NCBI GenBank assembly: GCA_038749105.1 | Contig: JBCDIM010000002.1 | Location: 54,112-118,111 of the forward strand | Length of the DNA: 64,000 nt | Reading direction: 5' to 3' | Origin: JBCCOW01 sp038749105 | GTDB taxonomy: Bacteria > Planctomycetota > Phycisphaerae > Phycisphaerales > Phycisphaeraceae | Shown here: positions 25,449-33,421 of the stretch, piece after piece | How positions within the stretch are numbered: position 1 is the first letter of the stretch | Layout of the letters: every line of letters begins with the position of its first letter | Translations under genes and position numbers: made by a program | The notes under the pieces: model-generated | Database searches by the model: none | What the model was told of the DNA's origin: nothing | The model's input: only the letters and a program-made list of their open reading frames with translations

Positions 25449-27242
25449 ATGCCCCTACGCACCCACCACTGCAACGCCCTCCGCCCCGACCATACAGGTC
25501 AGACCGTCACCCTCGCCGGCTGGGTCAACAACTACCGCGACCACGGCGGCGTCCGCTTCATCGACCTCCGCGACCGCGAGGGTGTGACGCAGGTGGTCTT
25601 CCATCCGGAAGCCGGCGAGGCCCACGCCTTGGCGCAGAAGCTCCGTCACGAGGACGTGATCACGGTGACCGGCAAGTGCATCACGCGGGAGGGCGGCCCA
25701 AACCCGAAGCTCGACACGGGCGAGGTCGAGGTCGATGCGGTGTCGTGTGAAGTGCTGGGAAAGGCCGAGACCCCGCCGTTCAACCCCGAGGAAGCGGGCA
25801 AGGTCAACGAAGAGACCCGGCTCCGCCACCGCTACCTGGACCTGCGCCGCCCGGAGATGCAGAAGGCCCTGCGGACGCGGTCGAAGGTCGCCAAGGCGAT
25901 CCGCGACTACTACGACGGCAACGGGTTCCTCGAGGTCGAGACGCCGTTCCTCTGCCGATCGACGCCGGAGGGCGCGCGAGACTTCCTGGTGCCGTCCCGG
26001 CTGCAGCAGGGGGCATTCTATGCGCTGCCGCAGAGCCCGCAGCTGTTCAAGCAGATCCTGATGGTCGCGGGGTGCGAGCGGTACTTCCAGATCGTCAAGT
26101 GCTTCCGCGACGAGGACCCGCGGGCGGACCGGCAGGCGGAGTTCACGCAGCTGGACATGGAGATGAGCTTCGTCGATCAGGACGAGGTGATGGCGATGAA
26201 CGCGGGGATGGTGGCGAAGGTGTGGCGGGATGTCGCGGGCTTGGAAGTGCCGGCCGAGATCAAGCGGATGCCGTACGCCGAGGCGATGAGCCGGTACGGC
26301 AGCGACCGGCCGGACCTGCGGTTCGGCATGGAGCTGATCGACCTGACGGAGCTCGCCGGCGGGACCGACTTCAAGGTGTTCAAGTCCGCGATCGATGCCG
26401 GTGGCAGCGTTCAGGCGATCCGTGTGCCGGGCGGGGCGTCGATGACCCGGAAGCAGACCGACGCCCTGGCCGAGTGGGTGAAGCAGTTCGGCGCAGGCGG
26501 CCTGCCGATCGTGAAGGTCGAGGGCGGCGAGCTGGCGACCGGGATCGCCAAATTCCTGGGCTCGATCAAGGATGGGCTGATCGAAGCGACCGGTGCCGAG
26601 GACGGCGACCTGCTCTGCTTCGGGGTCTCGCCGCAGACGCCGGTCGTGCAGCGCGTGCTGGGCGAGCTGCGGGTGAAGCTGGCGAAGGACCTGGACCTGA
26701 TCGACGAGAGCCGCAACGAATGGGTCTGGGTGGTCGATTTCCCGCTGGTGGAATGGGATGCGGATGCGAAGCGGTGGCACAGCCTGCACCACCCGTTCAC
26801 CGCCCCGGCCGACGACGACCTCGACAAGCTCGCCTCGGGCGATCACGACACGATCGCCTCGATCAAATCCAAGGCCTACGACCTGGTGCTCAACGGCTCG
26901 GAGCTCGGCGGCGGCTCGATCCGTATCCATCGGCCCGACGTGCAGCAGAAGGTCTTCGCCCTGCTCGGGATCGACGAAGCCGAGGCGGAAGAGAAGTTCG
27001 GGTTCCTGCTCGACGCCCTGAAATACGGTGCACCGCCCCACGGCGGGATCGCGTTCGGGCTCGACCGGATGGTGATGCACCTGCTGGGCACGAACAACAT
27101 CCGGGACGTGATCGCGTTCCCGAAGACGCAGAACGGGGCGGACCTGATGACCGAAGCCCCCGCGGATGTCGACAACGACCAGCTCCGTGAGCTGAACCTA
27201 CGGGTCCAACTGCCACAGCCCGCGCCCTCGGGCACGGGCTAA
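25449..27242 (+). CDS. aspS: Aspartyl-tRNA synthetase (bacterial type)
   Basis: A 597-residue class IIb synthetase of normal bacterial length. The N-terminal anticodon-binding OB fold contains VTLAGWVNNYRDHGGVRFID. The catalytic domain has motif 2 in KCFRDEDPRADRQAEFTQLD, the bacterial insertion domain around residues 280-420, and motif 3 in GGIAFGLDRMVMHLLG near the end. It charges tRNA-Asp, or also tRNA-Asn if non-discriminating; the presence of asparagine synthetase next door shows free asparagine is made but does not settle this. aspS is followed by asnB after 115 bases on the same strand. Confidence 0.95.
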   Translation: MPLRTHHCNALRPDHTGQTVTLAGWVNNYRDHGGVRFIDLRDREGVTQVVFHPEAGEAHALAQKLRHEDVITVTGKCITREGGPNPKLDTGEVEVDAVSCEVLGKAETPPFNPEEAGKVNEETRLRHRYLDLRRPEMQKALRTRSKVAKAIRDYYDGNGFLEVETPFLCRSTPEGARDFLVPSRLQQGAFYALPQSPQLFKQILMVAGCERYFQIVKCFRDEDPRADRQAEFTQLDMEMSFVDQDEVMAMNAGMVAKVWRDVAGLEVPAEIKRMPYAEAMSRYGSDRPDLRFGMELIDLTELAGGTDFKVFKSAIDAGGSVQAIRVPGGASMTRKQTDALAEWVKQFGAGGLPIVKVEGGELATGIAKFLGSIKDGLIEATGAEDGDLLCFGVSPQTPVVQRVLGELRVKLAKDLDLIDESRNEWVWVVDFPLVEWDADAKRWHSLHHPFTAPADDDLDKLASGDHDTIASIKSKAYDLVLNGSELGGGSIRIHRPDVQQKVFALLGIDEAEAEEKFGFLLDALKYGAPPHGGIAFGLDRMVMHLLGTNNIRDVIAFPKTQNGADLMTEAPADVDNDQLRELNLRVQLPQPAPSGTG

Positions 27243-27357
27243 CGGCCGGGCCTGGCTTATCGTTTCACGCCATCCGTGCGGGGGCTTCCTGCCGCACGAT
27301 CACCGGGACCCACCCAACCCCACCCGACCCGCCTCTTCGACCGATAGGACTCCCTAG

Positions 27358-29313
27358 ATGTGTGGCATCGCGGGCATCGTGAGGTTCGATGATCAGCCGA
27401 TCGACAGCAGTCGGCTCCGGGCGATGCTTGCGGCGGTCAAGCACCGCGGACCCGACGGCGAGGCCATCTCCAAGCACGCCCGCTGCGGGCTGGTCCACAG
27501 CCGGCTGTCCATCATCGACCTGCTCTCGGGGCAGCAGCCGATGCACCTTCCGGGGGTGCCGGGGCTGCCGCCGGTCGCGACGGGCGAGGACACGGTGCAG
27601 AGCGATCACCACGGCCCGCTGCACCTGGTGTTCAACGGCGAGATCTACAACCACCGCTACCTCCGTAAGCTCCTCGAACGCCGGGGCCACGAGTTCCGGT
27701 CAAGCCATTCCGACACCGAGGTCCTGCTGATCGGCTACCGCGTCTGGGGCACGCAGCTGCCCAAGCATGTGCACGGCATGTTCGCGTTTGCGATCTACGA
27801 CGAGGACAAGCGCGAGCTGTTCCTCTGCCGCGACCGTGTGGGCAAGAAGCCGCTGTACACCTACCGCACCAGGAAAGAGGTGCGGTTCGGGTCGTTGATC
27901 CCGGCGCTGGTGCACGGGGCATCGCCCGAGGAGCCCGCCCCGGAGGTCGATGACGAGGCGCTGTTGACCTACCTGCGGTACGGGTATGTGTTCGATCGGC
28001 CGTTGCTGCGGGGGATGAGCGAGGTGCCACCTGGGCACTGGCTGAAGATCGACGCGGAAGGCCAGGAAGAGTGTCAGCAGTTCTGGCGGCCGCCACCGAT
28101 CAGCCGGCATAGCACGTCGCTCGGTGCCGTGGACGCTTTAGAGGAAGTGGTCATGGAGTCGGTGCGGTACCGGCTGGAGGCGGACGTCGAGCTGGGCTGC
28201 TTCCTGTCGGGTGGGATCGACTCGTCGGTGGTTGCAGCGTTTGCGCAGAAGGCCCGTCAGGAGCGGAGCGAATCGCCGATCAAGGCATTTACCGTATCGA
28301 TGCCGAGCGCCGCATTCGACGAGCGCCCGTACGCGGAGGCGGTGGCGAAGCACCTGGGCACGCCATTGACGGTGCTGGAGACGCCGGCAGAAGCGGGGTT
28401 CGACGACCTAGACCGGTTGATGGCGATGGTGGGTGAGCCCACGGCAGATAGCTCGCTGCTCCCGACATACTGGCTCTGCCGGGCGGCGGCGGAGCACGTC
28501 AAGGTCGCGCTGTCGGGGGACGGGGGCGATGAGCTGTTTGGCGGGTACGACCGGTATCGCGCAATCCGGATGCTGCAGACCCGCCGGGCGTGGGTGCGGG
28601 CGATCCCCGCCAGCCTGTTCGACGACCGCAGACCCAAATCGACCTCGGCCCGTCTGTCACGGCTGGTGCAGGCCGCCAAGGCGGGGCACCACCCGGCACA
28701 GCACTACCACGACATGGTGCACCTGTTCCGTGACCCGACGATTGCTCGCCTGGCGCCGGGTCGGTTTGACGATCGGCTTGAGGATTCCCCCCCCGTGCCC
28801 GACTGGCCCGAAGAAGCCGACCACGCCCACGCCGCGATGCGTTGGGACCTGATGCACTACCTGCCACACGAGCTGCTGCGGAAGGTGGACCGGGCGTCGA
28901 TGGTGGTGCCGCTGGAGGTGCGTTGCCCCCTGCTGGGGTCGGCGGTCTTGGACTTGGCGGGGCATCTGCCGGCTTCGGTCTTGATGCCGCGGAACCGGCC
29001 CAAGGGCCTGCTGCGTCAGCTCGCGGCGCGGGTGCTGCCATCGTCGATCGTGAACCGCCCGAAGCGGGGGTTTGCCGTGCCGATAGGGGACTGGCTGCGG
29101 GGCCCGCTGCGGGACGGGCTGGAGGACAGGCTGTTTGGGACCGGGGCCCACCTGGACCGGTTCGGGATCGATACCCGCCGCGTCCGCGAGATGGTCGAGG
29201 CCCACGACGCCAACCGAGCGGATCACACCCACCGGCTGTTCGCTCTGGTCCAGCTCGCCGGCTGGTCGCGTTGGCTTCAGGGGTGCGCGTCGGCGTCGGT
29301 GGGTGCCCGCTGA
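27358..29313 (+). CDS. asnB: Asparagine synthetase (glutamine-hydrolysing)
   Basis: A 651-residue protein starting MCGIAGIVRF, where Cys2 is the N-terminal nucleophile of the glutaminase domain (about 1-210, with VFNGEIYNHRYLRK). The synthetase domain has the PP-loop CFLSGGIDSSVVAAFA and ALSGDGGDELFGGYDRYRAI. AsnB makes asparagine, but proteins of this size class, common in planctomycetes and in polysaccharide loci, may instead amidate cell-envelope or exopolysaccharide precursors. It follows aspS in the same direction. A small hairpin without a T-run (around 27273-27299) lies in the gap. The assignment to the family is firm; the substrate is less so. Confidence 0.88.
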   Translation: MCGIAGIVRFDDQPIDSSRLRAMLAAVKHRGPDGEAISKHARCGLVHSRLSIIDLLSGQQPMHLPGVPGLPPVATGEDTVQSDHHGPLHLVFNGEIYNHRYLRKLLERRGHEFRSSHSDTEVLLIGYRVWGTQLPKHVHGMFAFAIYDEDKRELFLCRDRVGKKPLYTYRTRKEVRFGSLIPALVHGASPEEPAPEVDDEALLTYLRYGYVFDRPLLRGMSEVPPGHWLKIDAEGQEECQQFWRPPPISRHSTSLGAVDALEEVVMESVRYRLEADVELGCFLSGGIDSSVVAAFAQKARQERSESPIKAFTVSMPSAAFDERPYAEAVAKHLGTPLTVLETPAEAGFDDLDRLMAMVGEPTADSSLLPTYWLCRAAAEHVKVALSGDGGDELFGGYDRYRAIRMLQTRRAWVRAIPASLFDDRRPKSTSARLSRLVQAAKAGHHPAQHYHDMVHLFRDPTIARLAPGRFDDRLEDSPPVPDWPEEADHAHAAMRWDLMHYLPHELLRKVDRASMVVPLEVRCPLLGSAVLDLAGHLPASVLMPRNRPKGLLRQLAARVLPSSIVNRPKRGFAVPIGDWLRGPLRDGLEDRLFGTGAHLDRFGIDTRRVREMVEAHDANRADHTHRLFALVQLAGWSRWLQGCASASVGAR

Positions 29314-29345
29314 CCTGGTGCTAACCCCCGCTCACGCTGTGCCGG

Positions 29346-29351
29346 TACAAT
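29346..29351 (+). promoter_or_regulatory. Candidate leaderless -10 box (TACAAT) for the EEP-family gene
   Basis: TACAAT, six bases, then the ATG at 29358. This is the box closest to the TATAAT consensus among the leaderless set. Confidence 0.5.
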
Positions 29352-29357
29352 GACCGG

Positions 29358-30347
29358 ATGCGAAAAACAGTCGGTCTGATGTGTCTGGTGGGTGTTATGG
29401 CGTGGTGCTCTGGGTGGGGGGGTTCGGCCTCGGCGGAGACTCCCGACCCGCTTCTGCAGGTCCGGCCTGCCGAGCGGATCACGGTGATGACCTACAACGT
29501 CGAAAACATGTTCGACATCTTCGATGACCCGTACACGGGCGACGAGGGCACGCCGGTGAAGCGGCGGGAGGCGGTGCAGCGGATCGCAAGGGCGATCGAG
29601 GCGGGCTCACCGGACGTGGTGATCTTCCAAGAGATCGAAAACGAATTCGTCATCGCACAGATGGCCCACGAGTTCCTGTCGGACATGGGCTACCGGTACA
29701 TCCTCTGCCCACCGACGAACAGCGGCCGGGGGATCGACCTGGGGATCATGAGCCGCTACCCGATCAAGCGGATGGCGAGCTATCGGCTGCGGGAGTTCCG
29801 CCACCCCGACGACGGGCCCAGCGTGATCCGGGGCTTCTCACGGGACGTGATGCACGCGACGATCGATGTCGGCCACGATCGGCCGCTCGAGGTGCTCAAC
29901 GTGCATCTGAAGTCCAACAGCTCGCGCGAGGGCGACCCTTACAGCATGAAGCAGCGGACGGCCGAAGCCATGGAACTCAAGCGGATCACCCGAGAGATCA
30001 TCGAGGCGGACTCTGACGCCTGGGTCGTAGTGGGCGGCGATTTCAATTCAGACTACGAGCGACGGCCGCAGGACGAGCGGGACTGGCCCGCCACCGCCCA
30101 CCTGCTGGAGACCGACGCGGATGGCACCCGGCTGCTCACCGACCTGCACGCGGGTCAGCCGCGCAGCGAGCGGATCACGCTCCCGAGCAAAGGCCGGTTC
30201 CCCTCAGCCGTGTTCGACTTCGTGCTCGCCTCGCCGGCCCTGGCGAAGCGCGTGGTGCGCGGCTCGGCCCAGGTGGTGAGCAATGAAGCGTTCACCGGCG
30301 GCTCCGATCACCTGCCGGTCTTCGCGACGTTCCAGCTCGGGAACTGA
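29358..30347 (+). CDS. Exported endonuclease/exonuclease/phosphatase-family protein
   Basis: A 329-residue protein with a signal peptide (VGLMCLVGVMAWCSGWGGSA). The EEP fold is clear: ITVMTYNVENMFDIFDD, VVIFQEIENEFV with the metal-binding glutamate, VLNVHLKSNSS, VVVGGDFNSDY and the catalytic SDH in GGSDHLPVFATF. Such enzymes are Mg-dependent phosphodiesterases acting on DNA, inositol phosphates or lipids; export suggests an extracellular or periplasmic substrate such as nucleic acid or phospholipid. It lies 44 bases after asnB but has its own TACAAT box. Substrate unknown. Confidence 0.88.
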   Translation: MRKTVGLMCLVGVMAWCSGWGGSASAETPDPLLQVRPAERITVMTYNVENMFDIFDDPYTGDEGTPVKRREAVQRIARAIEAGSPDVVIFQEIENEFVIAQMAHEFLSDMGYRYILCPPTNSGRGIDLGIMSRYPIKRMASYRLREFRHPDDGPSVIRGFSRDVMHATIDVGHDRPLEVLNVHLKSNSSREGDPYSMKQRTAEAMELKRITREIIEADSDAWVVVGGDFNSDYERRPQDERDWPATAHLLETDADGTRLLTDLHAGQPRSERITLPSKGRFPSAVFDFVLASPALAKRVVRGSAQVVSNEAFTGGSDHLPVFATFQLGN

Positions 30348-30358
30348 TTCGGGGTTTG

Positions 30359-30519
30359 GATATCACAGAGATTCGGAGACACAGAGTCACAGAGGTCTTT
30401 TGCGTGGGTCTGTATGTGTGATTGAAAATGAGTTGTGCTGCGGTTGTGTAGAGGCACAGAAATAACCCGGAGTGCCGGAAGCTCTCTGTGTCTCTGTGTC
30501 TCTCAACCTCTGTGATATC
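30359..30519. repeat. Inverted-repeat element with 36-bp arms (MITE-like)
   Basis: The arms 30359-30394 and 30484-30519 are inverted copies, 32 of 36 bases identical. Each starts GATATCACAGAG and is made of repeated ACACAGAG units. The 89-base interior is poorer in GC than the surrounding genes and contains no gene. No obvious target-site duplication flanks it. Similar ACAGAG-rich palindromes are widespread in intergenic DNA of environmental bacteria; whether this is a mobile MITE or a structural repeat is undecided. It sits between two convergent genes and may also act as a bidirectional terminator. Confidence 0.7.
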
Positions 30520-30527
30520 AGGGACGA

Positions 30528-32039
30528 TCAACCCGCTGCCGCGGCGACCATCTCCGGGACGGCGGCATGAAGGGCGGTGAGCACGGCATTACGCGAGGCG
30601 GTGGACCACGAGCGGGCGGCGGGGGACTTGGGCGGCCCGTTGCGGAGGCGGTCGAGGCGTTGATGGGTCTGGCGGACGATCGCCGGGGAGGGCGGGTCGG
30701 TCTGCCAGATGCGGATCGAGTCGTGGGCGGTCGGGATCATGCCCTCGGAGTGGTAGGCGAGCTCCTCGAAGAGCTTTTCGCCGGGACGCACACCGGTGAT
30801 CTGAACGGGCATGTCCTGATTGGGTTCGAAGCCGTGGAGTCGGATGAAGCGGTGGGCGAGATCCAAGACGCGGAGCGGCTGGCCCATATCGAGGAGGAAC
30901 ACCTCGCCGCCTTTGGAGAGCGCCCCGGCCTGCAAGACCAAACCCGCGGCCTCCGGGATCGTCATGAAGTACCGCTGCATCTCGGGGTGCGTCACCGTGA
31001 TCGGGCCGCCGCGGGCGAGCTGATCCGCCCAGATGGTCAGGACACTGGAGACCGACCCCAGCACGTTGCCGAAGCGGACGGTGGCGAACACGGTGTCGGG
31101 GAACAGCTGCCCCACGTGCTGGATGTACAGCTCGGCCAGCCGCTTGGACGCACCCATGACCGACGAGGGATTCACGGCCTTGTCGGTCGAGATCATGACG
31201 AAGCGGGATACACCGGCGGCGGCGGAGGCGTCTGCGAGGTGCCGGGTGCCGTAGACGTTGTTCTCGATGGCCTCGGTGGGATGCACCTCCATCATGGGCA
31301 CGTGCTTGTGGGCGGCGGCGTGGAAGACCACGTCGGGCTTGACCCGGCGGAGCAGGTCGGCGGTCGCCCCCCGACGGGTGATGTCGTGCAGCTCCGCCCG
31401 CCTGGGGAGGCTGGGGAAGGCCCGAGCCAGCTCACGGTCGATCTCAAAGAGCGGCGACTCCGCCCGTTCGACGAGGGTCAGCTCCGCGGGGTGGAAACGG
31501 CAGACGGTGCGGGCCAGCTCCGAGCCGATGGACCCGCCGGCCCCGGTGATGAGCACGCGCTTGCCCGCAAGGCTGGCCGCGATGGTCGGCTCGTCGAGCG
31601 GCTTGGGGGTCCGATCGATGAGCAGAGCCGGGTCCAGAGCCCCCGCGGCGGGGCGGCTGGGCGTTGTGCCCGCGGACGTCGGCAAGGCGCCGGTCACGCG
31701 GGAGCTGGTCCGGCCGGCGAGCTGGTCGTCGAGCGTGGGCAGGAACCGCCAGGTCACCGCTGCACGGTCGAGTAGGGCGGTGGCCTTGCCGATGGCCTTC
31801 TGCATGGCTAGGGGGAGGGTCAACAGCACTTGCTCAGGCGTATCGGTGTTGAGGACGACCGCGAGCTCGGAGAGCCGACCCAGCACGGGGCAGCCCGGAT
31901 CGGCGTCGGCGCTGGCGGATTCGGGCAGCACCGCCCCCAGGACCGCGACGGGGGGCTCCGCGACGTGCAGCGTGTGGATCAGCTGGCGCAGGCTGCGTGC
32001 GGTCCCGATCAGCAGCGTTGGGGTAGGGCCGTCGGCCAT
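30528..32039 (-). CDS. CapD/FlaA1-like nucleotide-sugar epimerase/dehydratase, soluble form
   Basis: A 503-residue protein whose C-terminal 340 residues are a short-chain dehydrogenase of the UDP-GlcNAc 4,6-dehydratase/CapD group: VLITGAGGSIGSELARTVC, VFHAAAHKHVPMMEVHP, FVMISTDKAVNPSSVMGASK (S-M/YxxxK-type site), VRFGNVLGSVSSVL and GVRPGEKLFEEL. The N-terminal 150 residues form a nucleotide-binding-like domain (TLLIGTARSLRQLI) but lack the membrane helices usual in the WbpM-type proteins. It should modify UDP-N-acetylglucosamine for surface polysaccharide. The start at 32039 is preferred because the upstream extension to 32210 is proline-rich and overlaps the start of the PilZ gene. No polysaccharide cluster surrounds it. 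Confidence 0.85.
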   Translation of the reverse strand: MADGPTPTLLIGTARSLRQLIHTLHVAEPPVAVLGAVLPESASADADPGCPVLGRLSELAVVLNTDTPEQVLLTLPLAMQKAIGKATALLDRAAVTWRFLPTLDDQLAGRTSSRVTGALPTSAGTTPSRPAAGALDPALLIDRTPKPLDEPTIAASLAGKRVLITGAGGSIGSELARTVCRFHPAELTLVERAESPLFEIDRELARAFPSLPRRAELHDITRRGATADLLRRVKPDVVFHAAAHKHVPMMEVHPTEAIENNVYGTRHLADASAAAGVSRFVMISTDKAVNPSSVMGASKRLAELYIQHVGQLFPDTVFATVRFGNVLGSVSSVLTIWADQLARGGPITVTHPEMQRYFMTIPEAAGLVLQAGALSKGGEVFLLDMGQPLRVLDLAHRFIRLHGFEPNQDMPVQITGVRPGEKLFEELAYHSEGMIPTAHDSIRIWQTDPPSPAIVRQTHQRLDRLRNGPPKSPAARSWSTASRNAVLTALHAAVPEMVAAAAG

Positions 32040-32208
32040 TGGAGTGTTATCGGCGGGCGGCGGCGGAATCTTCCGGTTTTGCGGTTTGGTGGGCCTGGGC
32101 GGGTTAAGCGGGGTGTGGATCACGACGATGCCGGAGGCAGAGTGGAGTGAGGCTGGGTGTTCCGGCCCGCTAAGTCCTGTTCCTGCCGTATCCCCGTTGG
32201 AGCCCTCC

Positions 32209-32610
32209 ATGTCCCGCCTGATGCACCCCGCTACCGAAATGCGGAGCGAACCGCGCCTCCCGCTGCCGGCCCCTTACACGCTTGTTCGTGTCCGGCTGCC
32301 CGAGCACGAGACGTACTGCATGACCGGGCACAGCTACGACGTGAGCCTCTCGGGGATGCGGTTCGAGCTGGACGAACGCCTGCCGGTCGGCCAGACCGTC
32401 GAGATGAAGATCATGCTGCCTGGGGCGAAGACGGCCCAGTTCACGGCCACGGCCGAGGTGGTCCGCGTCATCTCCGACCGGGACGAGATCGGCCCGATCA
32501 AGATGGCGGTGGCGTTCCGTGCGTTCGCCACCACGCTCGATGAATACCGGCTCAAGATGTACCTGTCTGAGCGAGGCCTCTACAGCAACCCGATCGCCAA
32601 GGCGGCTTGA
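32209..32610 (+). CDS. PilZ-domain protein (c-di-GMP effector)
   Basis: A 133-residue single-domain protein with both PilZ motifs: RxxxR in EMRSEPRLPLPAPY and DxSxxG in YDVSLSGMRFELDE, followed by the beta-barrel (TVEMKIMLPGAKTAQFTATA). These bind cyclic di-GMP. Stand-alone PilZ proteins transmit the signal to motility, adhesion or polysaccharide export; the adjacent epimerase gene on the opposite strand suggests, weakly, an envelope-polysaccharide link. The ATG at 32209 is chosen because the domain begins right after it; a longer open frame upstream is antisense to the epimerase gene. Confidence 0.85.
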   Translation: MSRLMHPATEMRSEPRLPLPAPYTLVRVRLPEHETYCMTGHSYDVSLSGMRFELDERLPVGQTVEMKIMLPGAKTAQFTATAEVVRVISDRDEIGPIKMAVAFRAFATTLDEYRLKMYLSERGLYSNPIAKAA

Positions 32611-32617
32611 TCACGCA

Positions 32618-33412
32618 TCACGCCAGCGGGGCGGAGGCGGAGAGACTGAAGAAACGCTGAGCGTTGAGGTCGGTGGCGGCCTCGAAGTCGGCATCGGACA
32701 TCCCACGCCGCTCGGCAAGGAAGCGGGCCACAGCCGTCACATACTTCGGCTCGTTGGTCTTGATCTTCCGGTGCGGGGCGGGCGTGAGATACGGGCTGTC
32801 GGTCTCGACCATCAGGCGATCCAGGGGGATGCGGTCGGACGCCGCGGCGAGGTCGGCGGCGGACTTGAACGTGACGATCCCGGTGAGCGAGACCATGGCC
32901 CCATAGTCGAGGATGGCGTCGAGCTCGTCAGCGGAGCCGGTGAAGCAGTGGAAGACGCAGCGCGGGCCCGGGATGCCGTGCTCGCGGAGGACGGACAGGG
33001 TGTGGTCGGTGGCCTTGCGGTTGTGGATGACGATCGGTGTGTGGGGGACGTCTTGTGCCAGCTCCATCTGCGTGTGGAAGATCGGCAATTGAACTTCCGG
33101 GGATGGGGTGGGGTAGTGGTTGTCGAGGCCGAGCTCGCCGAGCGCGACGCAGCGGGGGTCGGCCAGGAGCTGGCGGAGGTGGTCGATCGCGGCGGCGGGG
33201 TCGGTGATCTCGTTGGAATGCAGCGGGTGGATGCCGGCGGTGAACCAGACATCGGGTTCGGACTGCGCGATGGCCTGGGCGGTCTGCGCATCGGCGGGTG
33301 AAGTGCCGACGGAGATCATGCCGGACAGCCCGGCCGTGCGGGCCCCGGAGAGGACCTCGGGCAGGCGGTCACGGATGCCCGGGTAGGTGAGGTGGCAGTG
33401 CGTGTCGATCAT
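32618..33412 (-). CDS. TatD-family metal-dependent hydrolase
   Basis: A 264-residue TIM-barrel hydrolase. It starts MIDTHCHLTYPGI with the metal-binding HxH, has ALGELGLDNHY (glutamate ligand), PIVIHNRKA, CVFHCFTGS and LMVETDSPYLTPAPHRKIKT with the final aspartate. TatD enzymes act as 3'-5' DNA/RNA exonucleases or D-aminoacyl-type hydrolases in quality control. The gene begins nine bases after the stop of the DUF255 gene on the same strand, so the two are probably cotranscribed. Confidence 0.93.
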   Translation of the reverse strand: MIDTHCHLTYPGIRDRLPEVLSGARTAGLSGMISVGTSPADAQTAQAIAQSEPDVWFTAGIHPLHSNEITDPAAAIDHLRQLLADPRCVALGELGLDNHYPTPSPEVQLPIFHTQMELAQDVPHTPIVIHNRKATDHTLSVLREHGIPGPRCVFHCFTGSADELDAILDYGAMVSLTGIVTFKSAADLAAASDRIPLDRLMVETDSPYLTPAPHRKIKTNEPKYVTAVARFLAERRGMSDADFEAATDLNAQRFFSLSASAPLA

Positions 33413-33421
33413 CAGAGGAGG

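Noticed and set aside
27273..27299. Terminator after aspS
   Set aside because: A seven-bp stem (CGTGCGG/CCGCACG) is present but no T-run follows, so it is not supported as an intrinsic terminator.
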